A stretch of DNA of 39,442 nucleotides. Source: JAKOQB01 sp036824465 (lineage in GTDB: Bacteria; Pseudomonadota; Gammaproteobacteria; Burkholderiales; Burkholderiaceae_F). The position numbers and the translations under genes were made by a program. Numbering within the stretch: position 1 is the stretch's first letter; every line of letters starts with the position of its first letter. The notes beneath the pieces are model-generated. The model was not told where the DNA came from and did no database searches. It saw only the letters and a list, made by a program, of their open reading frames with translations. Of this stretch, positions 17,232 to 26,726 are shown one piece after another. Location: the NCBI GenBank assembly GCA_036824465.1, contig DAITAC010000031.1, forward strand, positions 1-39,442. The letters are read 5' to 3'.

Positions 17232-17720
17232 AACTTCACCCCTGCAAGGCGGATTGTCCGAAACCTCGCCGTCACAGCAAGCCCTCCTGGTTGCAGGTCT
17301 TGCTTGTTGCAGCGATCACATCTGTTATTTGTATATGCATCTAGTTTTTAGTGTTGCGCAATCAACGGGCGATGTGCAACTTTTCCCCTGGACCGGTTGA
17401 GGTGAAACGGCCATGCGACGAAACACGCACCTCAACCACCGAAAGGCAGTAATCCGGGGGTGAACTTCCTTGATTACTGCGAGCGGACGTCAGATCGCTG
17501 TGACATTGATGTCACCAGATCGCTTCGGCTGGACAAGAGACGCTCACTGCGCTTGCGCGAAGAGGTTTCGCCCTTGCTGCGCGCTGTTGCTGCTCGACGA
17601 CAGGCCAGTGCGGATGCAATCGCTGCAACACAGGCCGACCAAAGCGTTCGTAGAGTCACCGCACCGCGTACCGCCGCCACTTTCGAGCGGAGGTCGGGCT
17701 CGACTCGAAAGGGACTGGAC
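17232..17720. promoter_or_regulatory. Divergent intergenic region, AraC regulator / TonB receptor
   Basis: This 489-base gap holds no convincing gene. About 17310-17365 is clearly AT-richer than its surroundings (TTATTTGTATATGCATCTAG is visible), as expected of a promoter. GTTGCAG occurs twice in the same orientation, at 17290-17296 and 17306-17312, and GTTGCGCAATCAAC with GTTG/CAAC ends lies at about 17353-17366. These could be regulator sites; none matches a binding consensus I can name. The reading frame of the receptor stays open upstream to 17460, but that stretch looks non-coding. Confidence 0.45.
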
Positions 17721-20516
17721 ATGTCAGAAAAGACTCGTCTTACCAAACGCCTGGGGCTCGTCTTCGGCGGCTGCATGGCGCTGGGAACGACGCCGTCGCT
17801 GGCGCAGCAGACGCCCGACGCACAGAAACTCGACAGGGTCGAGATCACCGGCTCGAGCATCAAGCGGATCGAGGGCGAGACTGCGCTGCCGGTTCAGGTG
17901 CTCACACGTGAGGATATTCAGCGCACGGGCGCGGCGACGGTGGAACAGTTGCTGCAGACGGTCGGGGCGATTTCCAGTTCAGGCGGACTGACCGCGGCGT
18001 CCGTCTCAGGCGCGACCACGGGTGGAATTTCATCCATTTCGCTGCGCGGCCTGAGCTCACTTCGGACGCTGATTCTGGTCAACGGACGCCGCGTCAGCCC
18101 GTACGGCATCGGGTTCACTGCCGACAGCGTGTCGGTGGACGTCAACAGCATTCCGCTGGCGGCGATCGAGCGCGTCGAAGTGCTGAAGGACGGTGCCTCC
18201 GCGATCTATGGATCAGATGCCATCGCTGGCGTGGTCAATTTCATCCTGCGCAAGGACTTCAAGGGCATCGAAGTCACTGGTGAATATGGGGACACCACGG
18301 ATGGGGGCGCGCGGCTCACGCGCGCGTCACTCGCCTACGGCGTCGGCGATCTGGGAAAGGACCGATTCAACTTCATGTTGGTCGGCAACTATCAGAAGGA
18401 AACGACGCTCTTCGGCGGTCAGCGAGACTTCGCCCGTTCGTCGATCTTTCTCGAACATCTGAACGACGGTTCGTCAGGCAACACGTTTCCTGCCAACATC
18501 TCGCCGATCACCGGTACGCTCGCTGGCAGGACGCTCAATCCGGCGTACCCAACCGGGGACTGCTCGCCATCGGTCATCAGTCCTGTATACGAGTTTTTTG
18601 GCCTGAAGAACCGTTGCCGGTTTGACCCGTCACCACTAGTCCAACTGGTGCCCGAGGCTGAGCGCACCGGGATCTTTGCCTCCGCCAAGTTCGCCCTGAC
18701 GAACAACATCGAGGCCTTTGCCGAGGCATCTTATTCGCGCAACAAGCAGAACAACACGATTCAGCCAGTTCCGCTGAGTGACCAGTTCGCGATTCCAGCC
18801 AACAATCCGCTGTTCAACGTTCCGCCATACAGCACGTTCGGTGGAACCAGCGCGATCGTTCTGAAACCGTCGAGCCAGTACTACCCAACCGCCTACATGC
18901 GATCACTGTTGCCCACCGGAGAGGAACTGCCGGAGGTGCTCGTGCGGTATCGCTCCTTCGTCACCGGCGGCCGTTCGCTGACAGATACATCGGAAGCGCC
19001 GCGCGCCACCGTCGGCATTAAGGGAACCGCAGCGAGCTGGGACTTCGACGCGTCGTTCCTCTACAGCGCAAGCAAAGTCGTCGAGACCATCAACGGCGGT
19101 TTCCCACTGCTCACGAAACTCATGCCGCTGCTCAACAGCGGGCGCGTCAACTTCTTCGGGCCGAATACGCCGGAAGTGGATGCCGAAGCGCGGGCCGCGA
19201 ACTTCCTGGGCGACGCGTACAAGGTCGATACTTCGCTGACCGGAATTCAAGGCAAGGCATCGCGTGAGCTCTTTCAGCTGCCCGGCGGAACGCTGGCGCT
19301 CGCCGTCGGCGGCGAGGTGCGCGAGGAGAAATTCAGGTTCAACTCCAACCCCGCTTTCTCCACTGGCGATATCTCCGGCTATGGCGGCAACCTGCAGTCA
19401 CTGGACAAGTCACGCAACGTGATGGCGCTGTTCGCTGAAGTGAACATCCCGATCGTCCGGTCGCTGGAGGCGAACGCGGCGTTCCGCTACGACGACTACC
19501 AGGGCAGCGGCAGCAAGACCACCCCCAAGGTCAGCCTGCGCTGGCAGCCGATGCGATCCGTCCTGGTTCGCGGCGCGTACGGCAAGGGCTTCCGCGCTCC
19601 CAGCCTGAATGATCTGTACTTCCCGCTCACCCTGAACGTGACACCACCCGGATTGAACGATCCGATCCGCTGTCCGGTCACTGGTGGATCAAACGACTGC
19701 GCAACTCAGTTCTCGACGACCAACGGCGGCAACACGGCGCTGAAACCCGAGGAGTCGGACAACATGACACTCGGGATCGTTCTGGAGCCAACCAACAACA
19801 TCTCGATCGCGGTCGACGCGTTCAGGATTGAACTCAGGGAAACGATCGTCAATGGACTTCCGGCCGCCAACATCCTGGCGGACCTGAACCAGTTCGGATT
19901 CCTGGTCACGCGCGCCGCGCCAGATGCCGCCTTTCCGAACCTGCCCGGAAGAATCACGAACATCAGCCAGACCAACATCAACCTCGGCAAGACGAAACTG
20001 GCGGGGTTCGATGTTGATGCCAAGGTCGGGATTCCTGCGGGTGACGTCGGAAGGTTCACCGTCAACCTGACCGGCACGTACTTCACCAAGTATGACGGCG
20101 AGAATCCCGACGGTTCTTTCACCAGCGCCATTGATACACCCAACGTCAACACGGGTGGCTTTATCCCGCGCTGGAAGCATTACCTGTCGATCGACTGGAC
20201 GCGGGGGCCCTGGAACGCTTCCATTGCGCAGACGTACCAGGGCGGCTACACGGACCAATGCGGCAATCTTGATGACTGCTCCCCTGGCAACACGCCGCTG
20301 CGAAAGGTCGGAGCATACGAAATCTATGACGTGCAGGGAACGTACACAGGCTTCAAGAACCTGCGCCTGACGCTGGGCGCGAGAAACATATTCAATACCG
20401 CCCCACCATTCACCCTGACCGGCGGCAATGTGTCGTTCCAGGCCGGCTACGATCCGCAATATGCCGATCCGCGCGGCCGCTTCATCTATGGGCGCGTGAC
20501 GTATTCGATCAGATAG
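17721..20516 (+). CDS. TonB-dependent outer membrane receptor
   Basis: The 931-residue protein has a signal peptide (basic KTRLTKR, hydrophobic stretch, cleavage near SLAQQ). A plug domain follows (VEITGSSIKRIEG, LRGLSSLRTLILVNGRRV, VEVLKDGASAIYGSDAIAGVVNF), then a 22-strand-type barrel ending in RFIYGRVTYSIR. Such receptors use TonB-ExbBD energy to take up siderophores, cobalamin, nickel or carbohydrates. The ATG at 17721 is chosen for the AAAGGG at about 17708-17713 and the signal peptide directly after it. No FecR/sigma gene is nearby, and no exbB or tonB gene. The divergent AraC regulator suggests substrate-induced control. Substrate unknown. Confidence 0.9.
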   Translation: MSEKTRLTKRLGLVFGGCMALGTTPSLAQQTPDAQKLDRVEITGSSIKRIEGETALPVQVLTREDIQRTGAATVEQLLQTVGAISSSGGLTAASVSGATTGGISSISLRGLSSLRTLILVNGRRVSPYGIGFTADSVSVDVNSIPLAAIERVEVLKDGASAIYGSDAIAGVVNFILRKDFKGIEVTGEYGDTTDGGARLTRASLAYGVGDLGKDRFNFMLVGNYQKETTLFGGQRDFARSSIFLEHLNDGSSGNTFPANISPITGTLAGRTLNPAYPTGDCSPSVISPVYEFFGLKNRCRFDPSPLVQLVPEAERTGIFASAKFALTNNIEAFAEASYSRNKQNNTIQPVPLSDQFAIPANNPLFNVPPYSTFGGTSAIVLKPSSQYYPTAYMRSLLPTGEELPEVLVRYRSFVTGGRSLTDTSEAPRATVGIKGTAASWDFDASFLYSASKVVETINGGFPLLTKLMPLLNSGRVNFFGPNTPEVDAEARAANFLGDAYKVDTSLTGIQGKASRELFQLPGGTLALAVGGEVREEKFRFNSNPAFSTGDISGYGGNLQSLDKSRNVMALFAEVNIPIVRSLEANAAFRYDDYQGSGSKTTPKVSLRWQPMRSVLVRGAYGKGFRAPSLNDLYFPLTLNVTPPGLNDPIRCPVTGGSNDCATQFSTTNGGNTALKPEESDNMTLGIVLEPTNNISIAVDAFRIELRETIVNGLPAANILADLNQFGFLVTRAAPDAAFPNLPGRITNISQTNINLGKTKLAGFDVDAKVGIPAGDVGRFTVNLTGTYFTKYDGENPDGSFTSAIDTPNVNTGGFIPRWKHYLSIDWTRGPWNASIAQTYQGGYTDQCGNLDDCSPGNTPLRKVGAYEIYDVQGTYTGFKNLRLTLGARNIFNTAPPFTLTGGNVSFQAGYDPQYADPRGRFIYGRVTYSIR

Positions 20517-20538
20517 CCATCGCTGCAGGATCATGCGA

Positions 20539-20566
20539 AGGGGGCTGCGGCCCCCTCTTCTTGTTG
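20539..20566. terminator. Rho-independent-type terminator after the TonB receptor
   Basis: AGGGGGC (20539-20545) pairs perfectly with GCCCCCT (20550-20556) around a TGCG loop and is followed by the T-rich CTTCTTGTTG. It lies in the 57-base gap between the receptor and a convergent gene. The T-rich side serves the plus-strand receptor gene. Confidence 0.75.
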
Positions 20567-20573
20567 CCCATCT

Positions 20574-21167
20574 TCAGGACTTCGGCACCCGACCCAGCAG
20601 ATAGAACTCCTCGTTCGGCCGCATCGCAGTCATGTTCGCCATGCGATTGCTCAGCGCGAAGAACGCGGCAATGGCGCCAATGTCCCAGGTGTCTTCATCG
20701 CTGAAGCCGTGCGCGCGCAGCGCATCGAAATCGGCATCGGCAATACCGAGGGAATCGGTCGCCACCTTCAGCGCGAAATCAAGCATCGCCTTCTGCCGGG
20801 GAGTGATGTCGGCCTTGCGATAGTTGATCGCGACCTGGTCGGCAACCAGCGGATCTTTCGCGCGGATGCGCAGAATCGCCCCGTGTGCAACGACGCAGTA
20901 GTGGCACTGGTTGGCACCGCTCGTAGCGACCACGATCATCTCGCGCTCCGCCTTTGTGAGTCCGCCCTCCTTTTCCATCAGTGCGTCGTGATAGGCAAAG
21001 AACGCACGGAACTCGTCCGCGCGATGCGCAAGCGTGAGAAACACATTTGGCACGAAGCCGGATTTCTGCTGCACGGCGACGATGCGATCGCGAATGTCAG
21101 CCGGCAGATCCTTGAGCTCGGGCACTGGAAACCGGCTGATCTGGTGTGTCTTTGCAGTGCTGTTCAT
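20574..21167 (-). CDS. AhpD-like peroxidase-related protein (carboxymuconolactone decarboxylase fold)
   Basis: The 197-residue protein carries the AhpD-type redox motif C88-H-Y-C91 with H95 (NQCHYCVVAHG). The surrounding helices match the uncharacterised peroxidase-related subgroup of the CMD family. Members reduce peroxides or act in thiol relay through the CxxC pair. Its start overlaps the msbA-like stop by 4 bases on the minus strand, so it should be translated with the exporter, an unusual pairing. It ends 57 bases from the receptor stop. Assignment to the fold is firm; substrate is unknown. Confidence 0.87.
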   Translation of the reverse strand: MNSTAKTHQISRFPVPELKDLPADIRDRIVAVQQKSGFVPNVFLTLAHRADEFRAFFAYHDALMEKEGGLTKAEREMIVVATSGANQCHYCVVAHGAILRIRAKDPLVADQVAINYRKADITPRQKAMLDFALKVATDSLGIADADFDALRAHGFSDEDTWDIGAIAAFFALSNRMANMTAMRPNEEFYLLGRVPKS

Positions 21168-22942
21168 GTCGTTGCCTCCGCAGGTGCGGCGAATTGAATC
21201 CGATAGAGATGCGAATACAGGCCGCCGCGCGCCAGCAATTCGCCGTGCGAACCGATTTCAACCAGGCGCCCAGCTTCGAGCACGACGATGCGATCGGCGC
21301 GTTCGATCGTCGACAGACGGTGCGCAACGACAATCGTCGTGCGGCCCCGCATCAGGCGCTCGAGGGATGATTGAATGAAGCGCTCGGACTCCGAGTCCAA
21401 CGCCGACGTCGCCTCATCCAGCAGCAGGACCGGGGCATCCTTCAGCAATGCGCGCGCGATCGACAGCCGCTGGCGCTGTCCGCCGGACAGCTTGACCGCG
21501 CCCTCACCAACGTGCGTTGACAAGCCCTGCGGCAGTGATTCGATGAACGGCAGCAGATACGCGGCCTCGGCCACCGCGCGGATTTCCTCGAGCGATGCGC
21601 CACGCGCCGAGCCATACGCGATGTTGGCGGCGATCGTGTCGTCGAACAGAACCACGTCCTGTGACACCAGCGCGATCTGCTGGCGCAGGCATGCGAGCGT
21701 CAGTTGCTGCGTGCCAATGCCGTCGATCAGGATCTGCCCCGCGCTCGGATTGATGAAGCGCGGCAACAGGTTGATCACCGTGGTCTTGCCCGCGCCGCTG
21801 GCGCCGACCAGCGCGACCATCTCGCCCGGACGCACCGCGAGCGAGAAATCCGCAAGCGCCGGCATCGATGTTCCCGCGTACTGATGCGTGACGCTGCGAA
21901 ATTCGATCGCGCCGGCGGCGCGCTCGATGCTCTGCGTGCCGGTGTCGATTTCCTGTGGCGAGTCAACCAGTGCGAACACGCTCTCCGCGGCGGCCAGCAT
22001 GCGCGCCAGCGGACCGTTCAGCCCCGCCAGATGCCGCAGCGGCTGCAGCAGCAGCAGGGCCGCGGTCAGGAACGTGATGAAATCGCCCGGCGTCAGGCGT
22101 GCGGCGCGCGCCTGCCACAGCGCGATGCCGATCACGAACGCAAGCCCGACGGCAGCGATGATCTGCGTCAAGGGCGTCGCCGCCGACCACGCGACCTGCA
22201 TCTTCATCGCAAAGCGCCGCAGCTTCTGGTTGATGCCGCCGAATCGCGCGCGCTCGTACTCGAAGCCACCATAGACCTTGATCACGCGGCTGCCTTCATG
22301 CGCCTCCTGCACCGCGCGCGTCATCTCGCCCAGCATCTGCTGGTTTTCAATGTTCAGCCGCCGCAATCGCGCGCTGAACGCGCGCAACACCACCGCAATC
22401 AGCGGAGCGACCACAAGCGTCACCAGCGTCAGCTGCCAGTTGTAATACACGAGCACCGCCAGCAGTGCGATCACCGTCAGCGTGTCCCGCACGGCAGTCG
22501 TCATCACGTCGGCCGCCAGGTTCAGCGCGTTGGTCGCCTCGTTGATGAACTTGGAGATCACCAGCCCCGACGGCGTGTTCTCAAGCGTTGTCTGCGGCCA
22601 GTGCAGCAACCGCTCAAACATCGACGCACGCAGATCGACCAGCACGAACTGCGACACGTGATTCAGCAGATACGAGCTGACGAACGTCGAGATCCCGCGC
22701 AGCAGAAACAGGCCGACAAATGCGAGCGGTACCCACACGCCCGCGGAAGCGTTGCGCTGGTAGAAGCCCTGGTCGAGGAGCACGCCGGTGAGCTTCGCCA
22801 TCACCGGTTCGGTCGAAGCGGTCACCGCCATCGCCGCAATCGCGATCGCCAGCCAGCGCTTGTGCGCGAGCACGAGCCGCAGTACGCGGCGGAACACCGG
22901 GTCGGCGTAGAACGGGAGGCGAGATGCGGCGGGATCGGTCAT
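21164..22942 (-). CDS. msbA: MsbA-type ABC exporter (lipid A flippase)
   Basis: The 592-residue half-transporter has six membrane helices (about residues 30-320) followed by an ATPase domain. The motifs are Walker A GASGAGKTT near residue 380, signature LSGGQRQRLSIARALL, Walker B PVLLLDEATSALD, and the H-loop VAHRLSTIERAD. The coupling sequence and length match MsbA, which flips core-lipid A across the inner membrane. The neighbouring LPS glycosyltransferases and O-antigen-ligase-like gene support this over a drug exporter. It is divergent from the family 9 glycosyltransferase across 96 bases that probably contain both promoters. Confidence 0.9.
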   Translation of the reverse strand: MTDPAASRLPFYADPVFRRVLRLVLAHKRWLAIAIAAMAVTASTEPVMAKLTGVLLDQGFYQRNASAGVWVPLAFVGLFLLRGISTFVSSYLLNHVSQFVLVDLRASMFERLLHWPQTTLENTPSGLVISKFINEATNALNLAADVMTTAVRDTLTVIALLAVLVYYNWQLTLVTLVVAPLIAVVLRAFSARLRRLNIENQQMLGEMTRAVQEAHEGSRVIKVYGGFEYERARFGGINQKLRRFAMKMQVAWSAATPLTQIIAAVGLAFVIGIALWQARAARLTPGDFITFLTAALLLLQPLRHLAGLNGPLARMLAAAESVFALVDSPQEIDTGTQSIERAAGAIEFRSVTHQYAGTSMPALADFSLAVRPGEMVALVGASGAGKTTVINLLPRFINPSAGQILIDGIGTQQLTLACLRQQIALVSQDVVLFDDTIAANIAYGSARGASLEEIRAVAEAAYLLPFIESLPQGLSTHVGEGAVKLSGGQRQRLSIARALLKDAPVLLLDEATSALDSESERFIQSSLERLMRGRTTIVVAHRLSTIERADRIVVLEAGRLVEIGSHGELLARGGLYSHLYRIQFAAPAEATT

Positions 22943-23038
22943 CGCGGAAACGCGCCCCTAGAATGCGCGCTCTGAAACAGCGCATGTGCCGGCGGCGCGG
23001 CGCGTAGTGTAGGCGATCGAACTCGGACTTCTCAGCGC

Positions 23039-23965
23039 ATGCCCTCTCTGATCGTTCGACTGCCGAACCATCTCGGCGATGCCTGCATGGCGCTGCCGGC
23101 GCTCGGCCTGCTGGCGCGCGGCGGATTCGACCTCACGCTCGCCGGCAAGCCGTGGGCGCGGGACTTATTCGCCGCGTATCCGTGGCCGGCCATCGCACTC
23201 CCGTCGAGCAGGCTCGCGCGTGTGCGCACCCTGCGCGACTGGCGCAGCGTTCATCGCGGCGCGCAGGCGCTGCTGCTGACCAACTCGTTCGCCACCGCGC
23301 TGGAGTTCCGGCTTGCCGGCCTGCGGCCGATCGGCTATGCGACCGACGCGCGCGGCTGGCTGCTCGATCAGGCGGTTGACTTGCCGCAGCCGCTCAGCCA
23401 AGTGCACATGGTCGAGTACTACTACAGAATCGCTGCAACGATCGTGCGCGATGCGCCTGCGGTGCCTGCCGATCTTGCGCTGCGCGTGTCGGACGATGCC
23501 GTCGCACGTGCGAGTTCGATGCTCACCGCTGCGAAAGTCGCATCGCCGTACATCGTGGTGTGTCCGGTCGCGGTCGGGCAGCATCGAGGCCACGTCAAGG
23601 CATGGAACGGGTTCGCCCGCCTGTGCGATGGCCTGCTTGCGCGCGGCGAGCGGGTCGTCGCGTGTCCCGGGCCCGGCGAACACGACGCGGTCATGCGTGC
23701 AGTACCGAATGCTGTCGTGCTGCCGCAAACCGATGTCGGCACCTTTTCCGCCTTGCTCGCGGGAAGCCGACTCGTCGTCGCCAACGACAGCGGACCGGGA
23801 CACCTGGCAGCGGCGGTCGGCGCGCAACTGGTGAGCGTGTTCGGCGTCACCGAACCGACGCGCACAAGGCCGTGGGGCAAGGCAGTAACGATCGTCGGAT
23901 CGGAAAACGGCTGGCCGATCTACGACGAGGTCCTGGCGGCCGTCGAGACCAGGCTTGCCGGCTGA
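23039..23965 (+). CDS. Family 9 glycosyltransferase (ADP-heptose:LPS heptosyltransferase-like)
   Basis: The 308-residue protein begins SLIVRLPNHLGDACMALPAL, the GT9 N-terminal pattern, and has the C-terminal nucleotide-sugar site VVANDSGPGHLAAAVGAQLVSVFG followed by TEPTRTRPWG. These are features of heptosyltransferase I/II (WaaC/WaaF), which add L-glycero-D-manno-heptose to the LPS inner core in the cytoplasm. Which heptosyltransferase it is cannot be settled from the sequence; the HLGDA motif and context resemble WaaF. Its last 46 bases overlap the convergent O-antigen-ligase-like gene. Confidence 0.86.
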   Translation: MPSLIVRLPNHLGDACMALPALGLLARGGFDLTLAGKPWARDLFAAYPWPAIALPSSRLARVRTLRDWRSVHRGAQALLLTNSFATALEFRLAGLRPIGYATDARGWLLDQAVDLPQPLSQVHMVEYYYRIAATIVRDAPAVPADLALRVSDDAVARASSMLTAAKVASPYIVVCPVAVGQHRGHVKAWNGFARLCDGLLARGERVVACPGPGEHDAVMRAVPNAVVLPQTDVGTFSALLAGSRLVVANDSGPGHLAAAVGAQLVSVFGVTEPTRTRPWGKAVTIVGSENGWPIYDEVLAAVETRLAG

Positions 23966-25161
23966 TCGTTCTCTTTCGCCAAAAGACATCCGAGCAGCAG
24001 CGTGATCATGTGGCCTTCGTTGAATGTCTCGAAGTGCGAACTCACGAGGCTGGTCGCGGCCCAGGAGGCGAGCAGGGCCACTGCGCACACGCGATACGGC
24101 AGCGGCGCGCGCTGCCGCGCCGCTGCCAGCAGGAACCACGCGAACGCCAACGTGCCAATGACGCCCGCCTGCAACTGGATCGACAGATATTGGCTGTGCG
24201 GATCCTCGACCGCGGTCGCGCGCCAGCCGGTCTGGCTCTGCTTCGCGCGCGGCGCATATTCGGACGCGAAACCGCCGGTGCCGTAACCGAGCAACGGCCG
24301 CTCTTCGATCATGCGCGCGCTGATGCGCCAGGTCACCGCACGCATACCGACTGACGTCACGCCTTGGAGATTCGCCTCGTCGGTGAGTTCGTGCCAGCCG
24401 CGCGCGAAGCGCTCCTTGGCCATCGGTGCGATCAGCACGCCGAGCACGAGTGTGACCGGCAGCGCGACGAGCACCGCAACTCGCGCGCGTCCGCGCAAGA
24501 GCGCCAGCGCGGTCACGAGCGCCATGATCACCAGTCCGACCTGCGCACTGCGACCGGCGGTGACGAACAGCAGGTTGATTACCAGCAGGCCAGCAGCAGC
24601 AAGCAGCGCGAGCCGCAGCCGGCGATCAAGCCAGCGCTCGGTCAGCCCGACGACGACAGCCAGGTACGCGCACACCGCGAACGCGAGGCCCTGCGTTACG
24701 CCGTTGCGGAGCACCGTGCCGGCAGGATGAATCGCAAATACCTTGTAGTCGAGCGCCCATGTGGCCCATGCCGCCGCCGAGCCCAACAACGCCACCGGCA
24801 CCGCGGCGAGCACGAGCCGCACTTTCCATTCGCGACGGTCGAACACCGCCATGCACAGGGGGATGGCGAGCAGCGTGCGCCAGCTCCACCAGTGGCTGAA
24901 TCGCGCGCTCCACGGCGCGTTGCTCCAGAGCGTCGCGACTGCCATCACGGCGAGCAGCACGAGTGCGGCGCGCGGCAGCGGCTCGCGCAGCACCGCCTGC
25001 AGACGCGCGCGGGCGGAAGGCAGGCGCAGGAATGCAATCAGCAGGATTCCCAGACCCCAGTTGGCAAACGGCGGCAGCGTGAACGAACCGATGAACGCGA
25101 CAATGGCGCCGCTGCGCGCCCAGGCGAGTGCGCGCCGTTCGCGCGCATCGATCGGCGTCAC
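23920..25161 (-). CDS. O-antigen ligase-like membrane protein
   Basis: From the GTG at 25161 the product is 413 residues with about a dozen hydrophobic segments and a large periplasmic loop (LTDEANLQGVTSVGMRAVTW, LLGYGTGGF, HSQYLSIQLQAG), the pattern of the WaaL/Wzy_C family. WaaL joins O-antigen to lipid A-core; Wzy polymerises O units. A longer start at 25215 exists, but its first 18 residues (MVEAAAAAAQT) read antisense of nothing conserved and overlap the family 25 transferase. The GTG forms a 4-base overlap with that gene's stop and has AAGGG 8 bases upstream, so it is preferred. The 3' end overlaps the GT9 gene. Confidence 0.82.
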   Translation of the reverse strand: MTPIDARERRALAWARSGAIVAFIGSFTLPPFANWGLGILLIAFLRLPSARARLQAVLREPLPRAALVLLAVMAVATLWSNAPWSARFSHWWSWRTLLAIPLCMAVFDRREWKVRLVLAAVPVALLGSAAAWATWALDYKVFAIHPAGTVLRNGVTQGLAFAVCAYLAVVVGLTERWLDRRLRLALLAAAGLLVINLLFVTAGRSAQVGLVIMALVTALALLRGRARVAVLVALPVTLVLGVLIAPMAKERFARGWHELTDEANLQGVTSVGMRAVTWRISARMIEERPLLGYGTGGFASEYAPRAKQSQTGWRATAVEDPHSQYLSIQLQAGVIGTLAFAWFLLAAARQRAPLPYRVCAVALLASWAATSLVSSHFETFNEGHMITLLLGCLLAKENDQPASLVSTAARTSS

Positions 25162-25895
25162 CGCGACAACCCTTGTCTGAGCCGCAGCCGCAGCCGCTTC
25201 CACCATTTGTCCCACTGGTATCGCAGCTTCACACGCCAGCGGCTGCGCGTCTCGCGCTTTTCATCGAGCACGCTGTCGAACAGTCCACTCATGCTGCCCT
25301 GTTCGACCAGCGGTTCGCGCAGCCAGTAGTGCGGCACGTCGATCGCCGCATCCATTTCGCGCATCAGCCAGTCGGCCGGGCGCACGATGCGATTCGCCTC
25401 GATCCACGCCAGCCGTCGCTGTGCCGCCTCGCGATTGAACGCCAGCGCATCGGTGGCCGGCAACAGGCCGCCCGAAACCAGCGCCGAAGCGCCCCTGCCC
25501 GCACCGACATATCGATTGTCGCCGCGACCGAGGTAGACCATCCAGGGACCGGCGATGAGATCGGCTTCCGCGACCGCGCGCGCCAAGCCTTCTGCAAAAC
25601 CGCGGCTCAACACCGCGTCGTCCTCGAACACCAGGACCCGCCGGTGATTGCGCGCGACGCAAAGCCGCCAGGTCTCGATGTGCTTGAGCACCAGCGACTG
25701 ATGGTTACGCTTCATGTCGCTTGGCGCGAAGACGCGGCCAATCGTCTCGTCTGGGATAGCATTGGCGTCGAACTCGAACACGAATTCGAACTTGATGCCA
25801 TGGCGTGCCATCTCACGCTCCATGTGCGCGATCCGATCGTCGAACGAGCGCACCGACAGCACATACACCGCATCGACGAGTTGATTGATCCGCAT
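25158..25895 (-). CDS. Family 25 glycosyltransferase (lipooligosaccharide type)
   Basis: The 245-residue protein matches glycosyltransferase family 25: N-terminal VYVLSVRSFDDRIAHMEREM, then NHQSLVLKHIETWRLCV, and the catalytic acidic motif VLVFEDDAVLS. These enzymes transfer sugars, often galactose, onto LPS or LOS core. The C-terminus is a basic, Arg- and Trp-rich tail (KWWKRLRLRLRQ) that could contact the membrane. It is transcribed with the O-antigen-ligase-like gene (4-base overlap) and is divergent from the first family 2 transferase across 60 bases. Confidence 0.84.
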   Translation of the reverse strand: MRINQLVDAVYVLSVRSFDDRIAHMEREMARHGIKFEFVFEFDANAIPDETIGRVFAPSDMKRNHQSLVLKHIETWRLCVARNHRRVLVFEDDAVLSRGFAEGLARAVAEADLIAGPWMVYLGRGDNRYVGAGRGASALVSGGLLPATDALAFNREAAQRRLAWIEANRIVRPADWLMREMDAAIDVPHYWLREPLVEQGSMSGLFDSVLDEKRETRSRWRVKLRYQWDKWWKRLRLRLRQGLSR

Positions 25896-25955
25896 GCCCG
25901 AGTTGACGACGATTTGCAGCCGCGCGCGAGTCTACGACACGCGTCCCGTCAAGAG

Positions 25956-26726
25956 ATGAAACTCAGCGCGATCGTGATCGCAAAGAACGAGGAACGCGTG
26001 ATCGAGCGCTGCCTGCGCTCGCTCGCGTTCTGCGACGAGACGCTGGTGATTGACTCCGGCAGCACCGACCGCACCCACGACATCGCCCGGCAATGCGGTG
26101 CGCTGCTCATCGTCGAAACCGACTGGCGCGGACCGGCGACGCAGCGCAACCGCGGGCTCGCGCGCGCGCGAGGCGAATGGTGTCTGCTGCTCGATGCCGA
26201 TGAATGGGTCAGTGGTGCACTGCGCGCGGAAATCGAGCATCTTCTATCCGCACCACGCAGCGAGTCGGTCTTTCGCCTGCCGCGTTCGTCCAGCTACTGC
26301 GGCCAGTTCATGAAACATGGCGGCTGGTGGCCGGACCATGTGCTGCGGCTGCTGCGAAGAGGGCAAGCCCGCTTCGAGGGCGGCATCGTGCACGAGCGCT
26401 GCGTGCCCGACGGCGCGGTAGGCACGCTGACGCAGCCGCTGATGCACGAATCGTTCCGCGACCTGGAGCAGGTGCTCGCCAAAGTCAACGCGTATTCAAC
26501 CTGGGGCGCGCAGGATCTTGCCGCGGCCGGCGTAAAACCGGGGCTGGTCTCCGCGCTGCTGCACGGTGCGTGGACGTTTCTCCGCACCTATGTGCTGCGC
26601 GCGGGCTTCCTCGATGGCCGGCGCGGACTGATGCTGGCGATCTCGAATGCCGAGGGCACCTACTACAAGTACGTCAAGGCATTGCTGCACGCGGAGCACG
26701 GCGGCCGCGGTGACGGACACCGATGA
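25956..26726 (+). CDS. Family 2 glycosyltransferase, WaaE/KdtX-like
   Basis: The 256-residue protein starts MKLSAIVIAKNEERVIERCL and has the GT-A features VIDSGSTDRT and LLLDADEWVS. The segments FMKHGGWWPDHVLRLLRRG and GIVHERCVPDGAVG are typical of LPS core beta-1,4-glucosyltransferases of the WaaE/KdtX type. It should add glucose to the inner-core heptose. The ATG is preceded by a weak AAGAG. Its stop overlaps the next glycosyltransferase gene by 4 bases. The sugar specificity is inferred from family resemblance and cluster position. Confidence 0.85.
   Translation: MKLSAIVIAKNEERVIERCLRSLAFCDETLVIDSGSTDRTHDIARQCGALLIVETDWRGPATQRNRGLARARGEWCLLLDADEWVSGALRAEIEHLLSAPRSESVFRLPRSSSYCGQFMKHGGWWPDHVLRLLRRGQARFEGGIVHERCVPDGAVGTLTQPLMHESFRDLEQVLAKVNAYSTWGAQDLAAAGVKPGLVSALLHGAWTFLRTYVLRAGFLDGRRGLMLAISNAEGTYYKYVKALLHAEHGGRGDGHR

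Noticed and set aside
17460..17720. In-frame 87-codon N-terminal extension of the TonB receptor
   Set aside because: The signal peptide and a good ribosome site are at 17721; the extension is Arg-rich, has no export signal and resembles open non-coding GC-rich sequence.
25162..25215. Longer start for the O-antigen-ligase-like protein
   Set aside because: The extra 18 residues are Ala-rich, overlap the family 25 transferase and lack a ribosome site; the GTG at 25161 has AAGGG upstream and a 4-base overlap.
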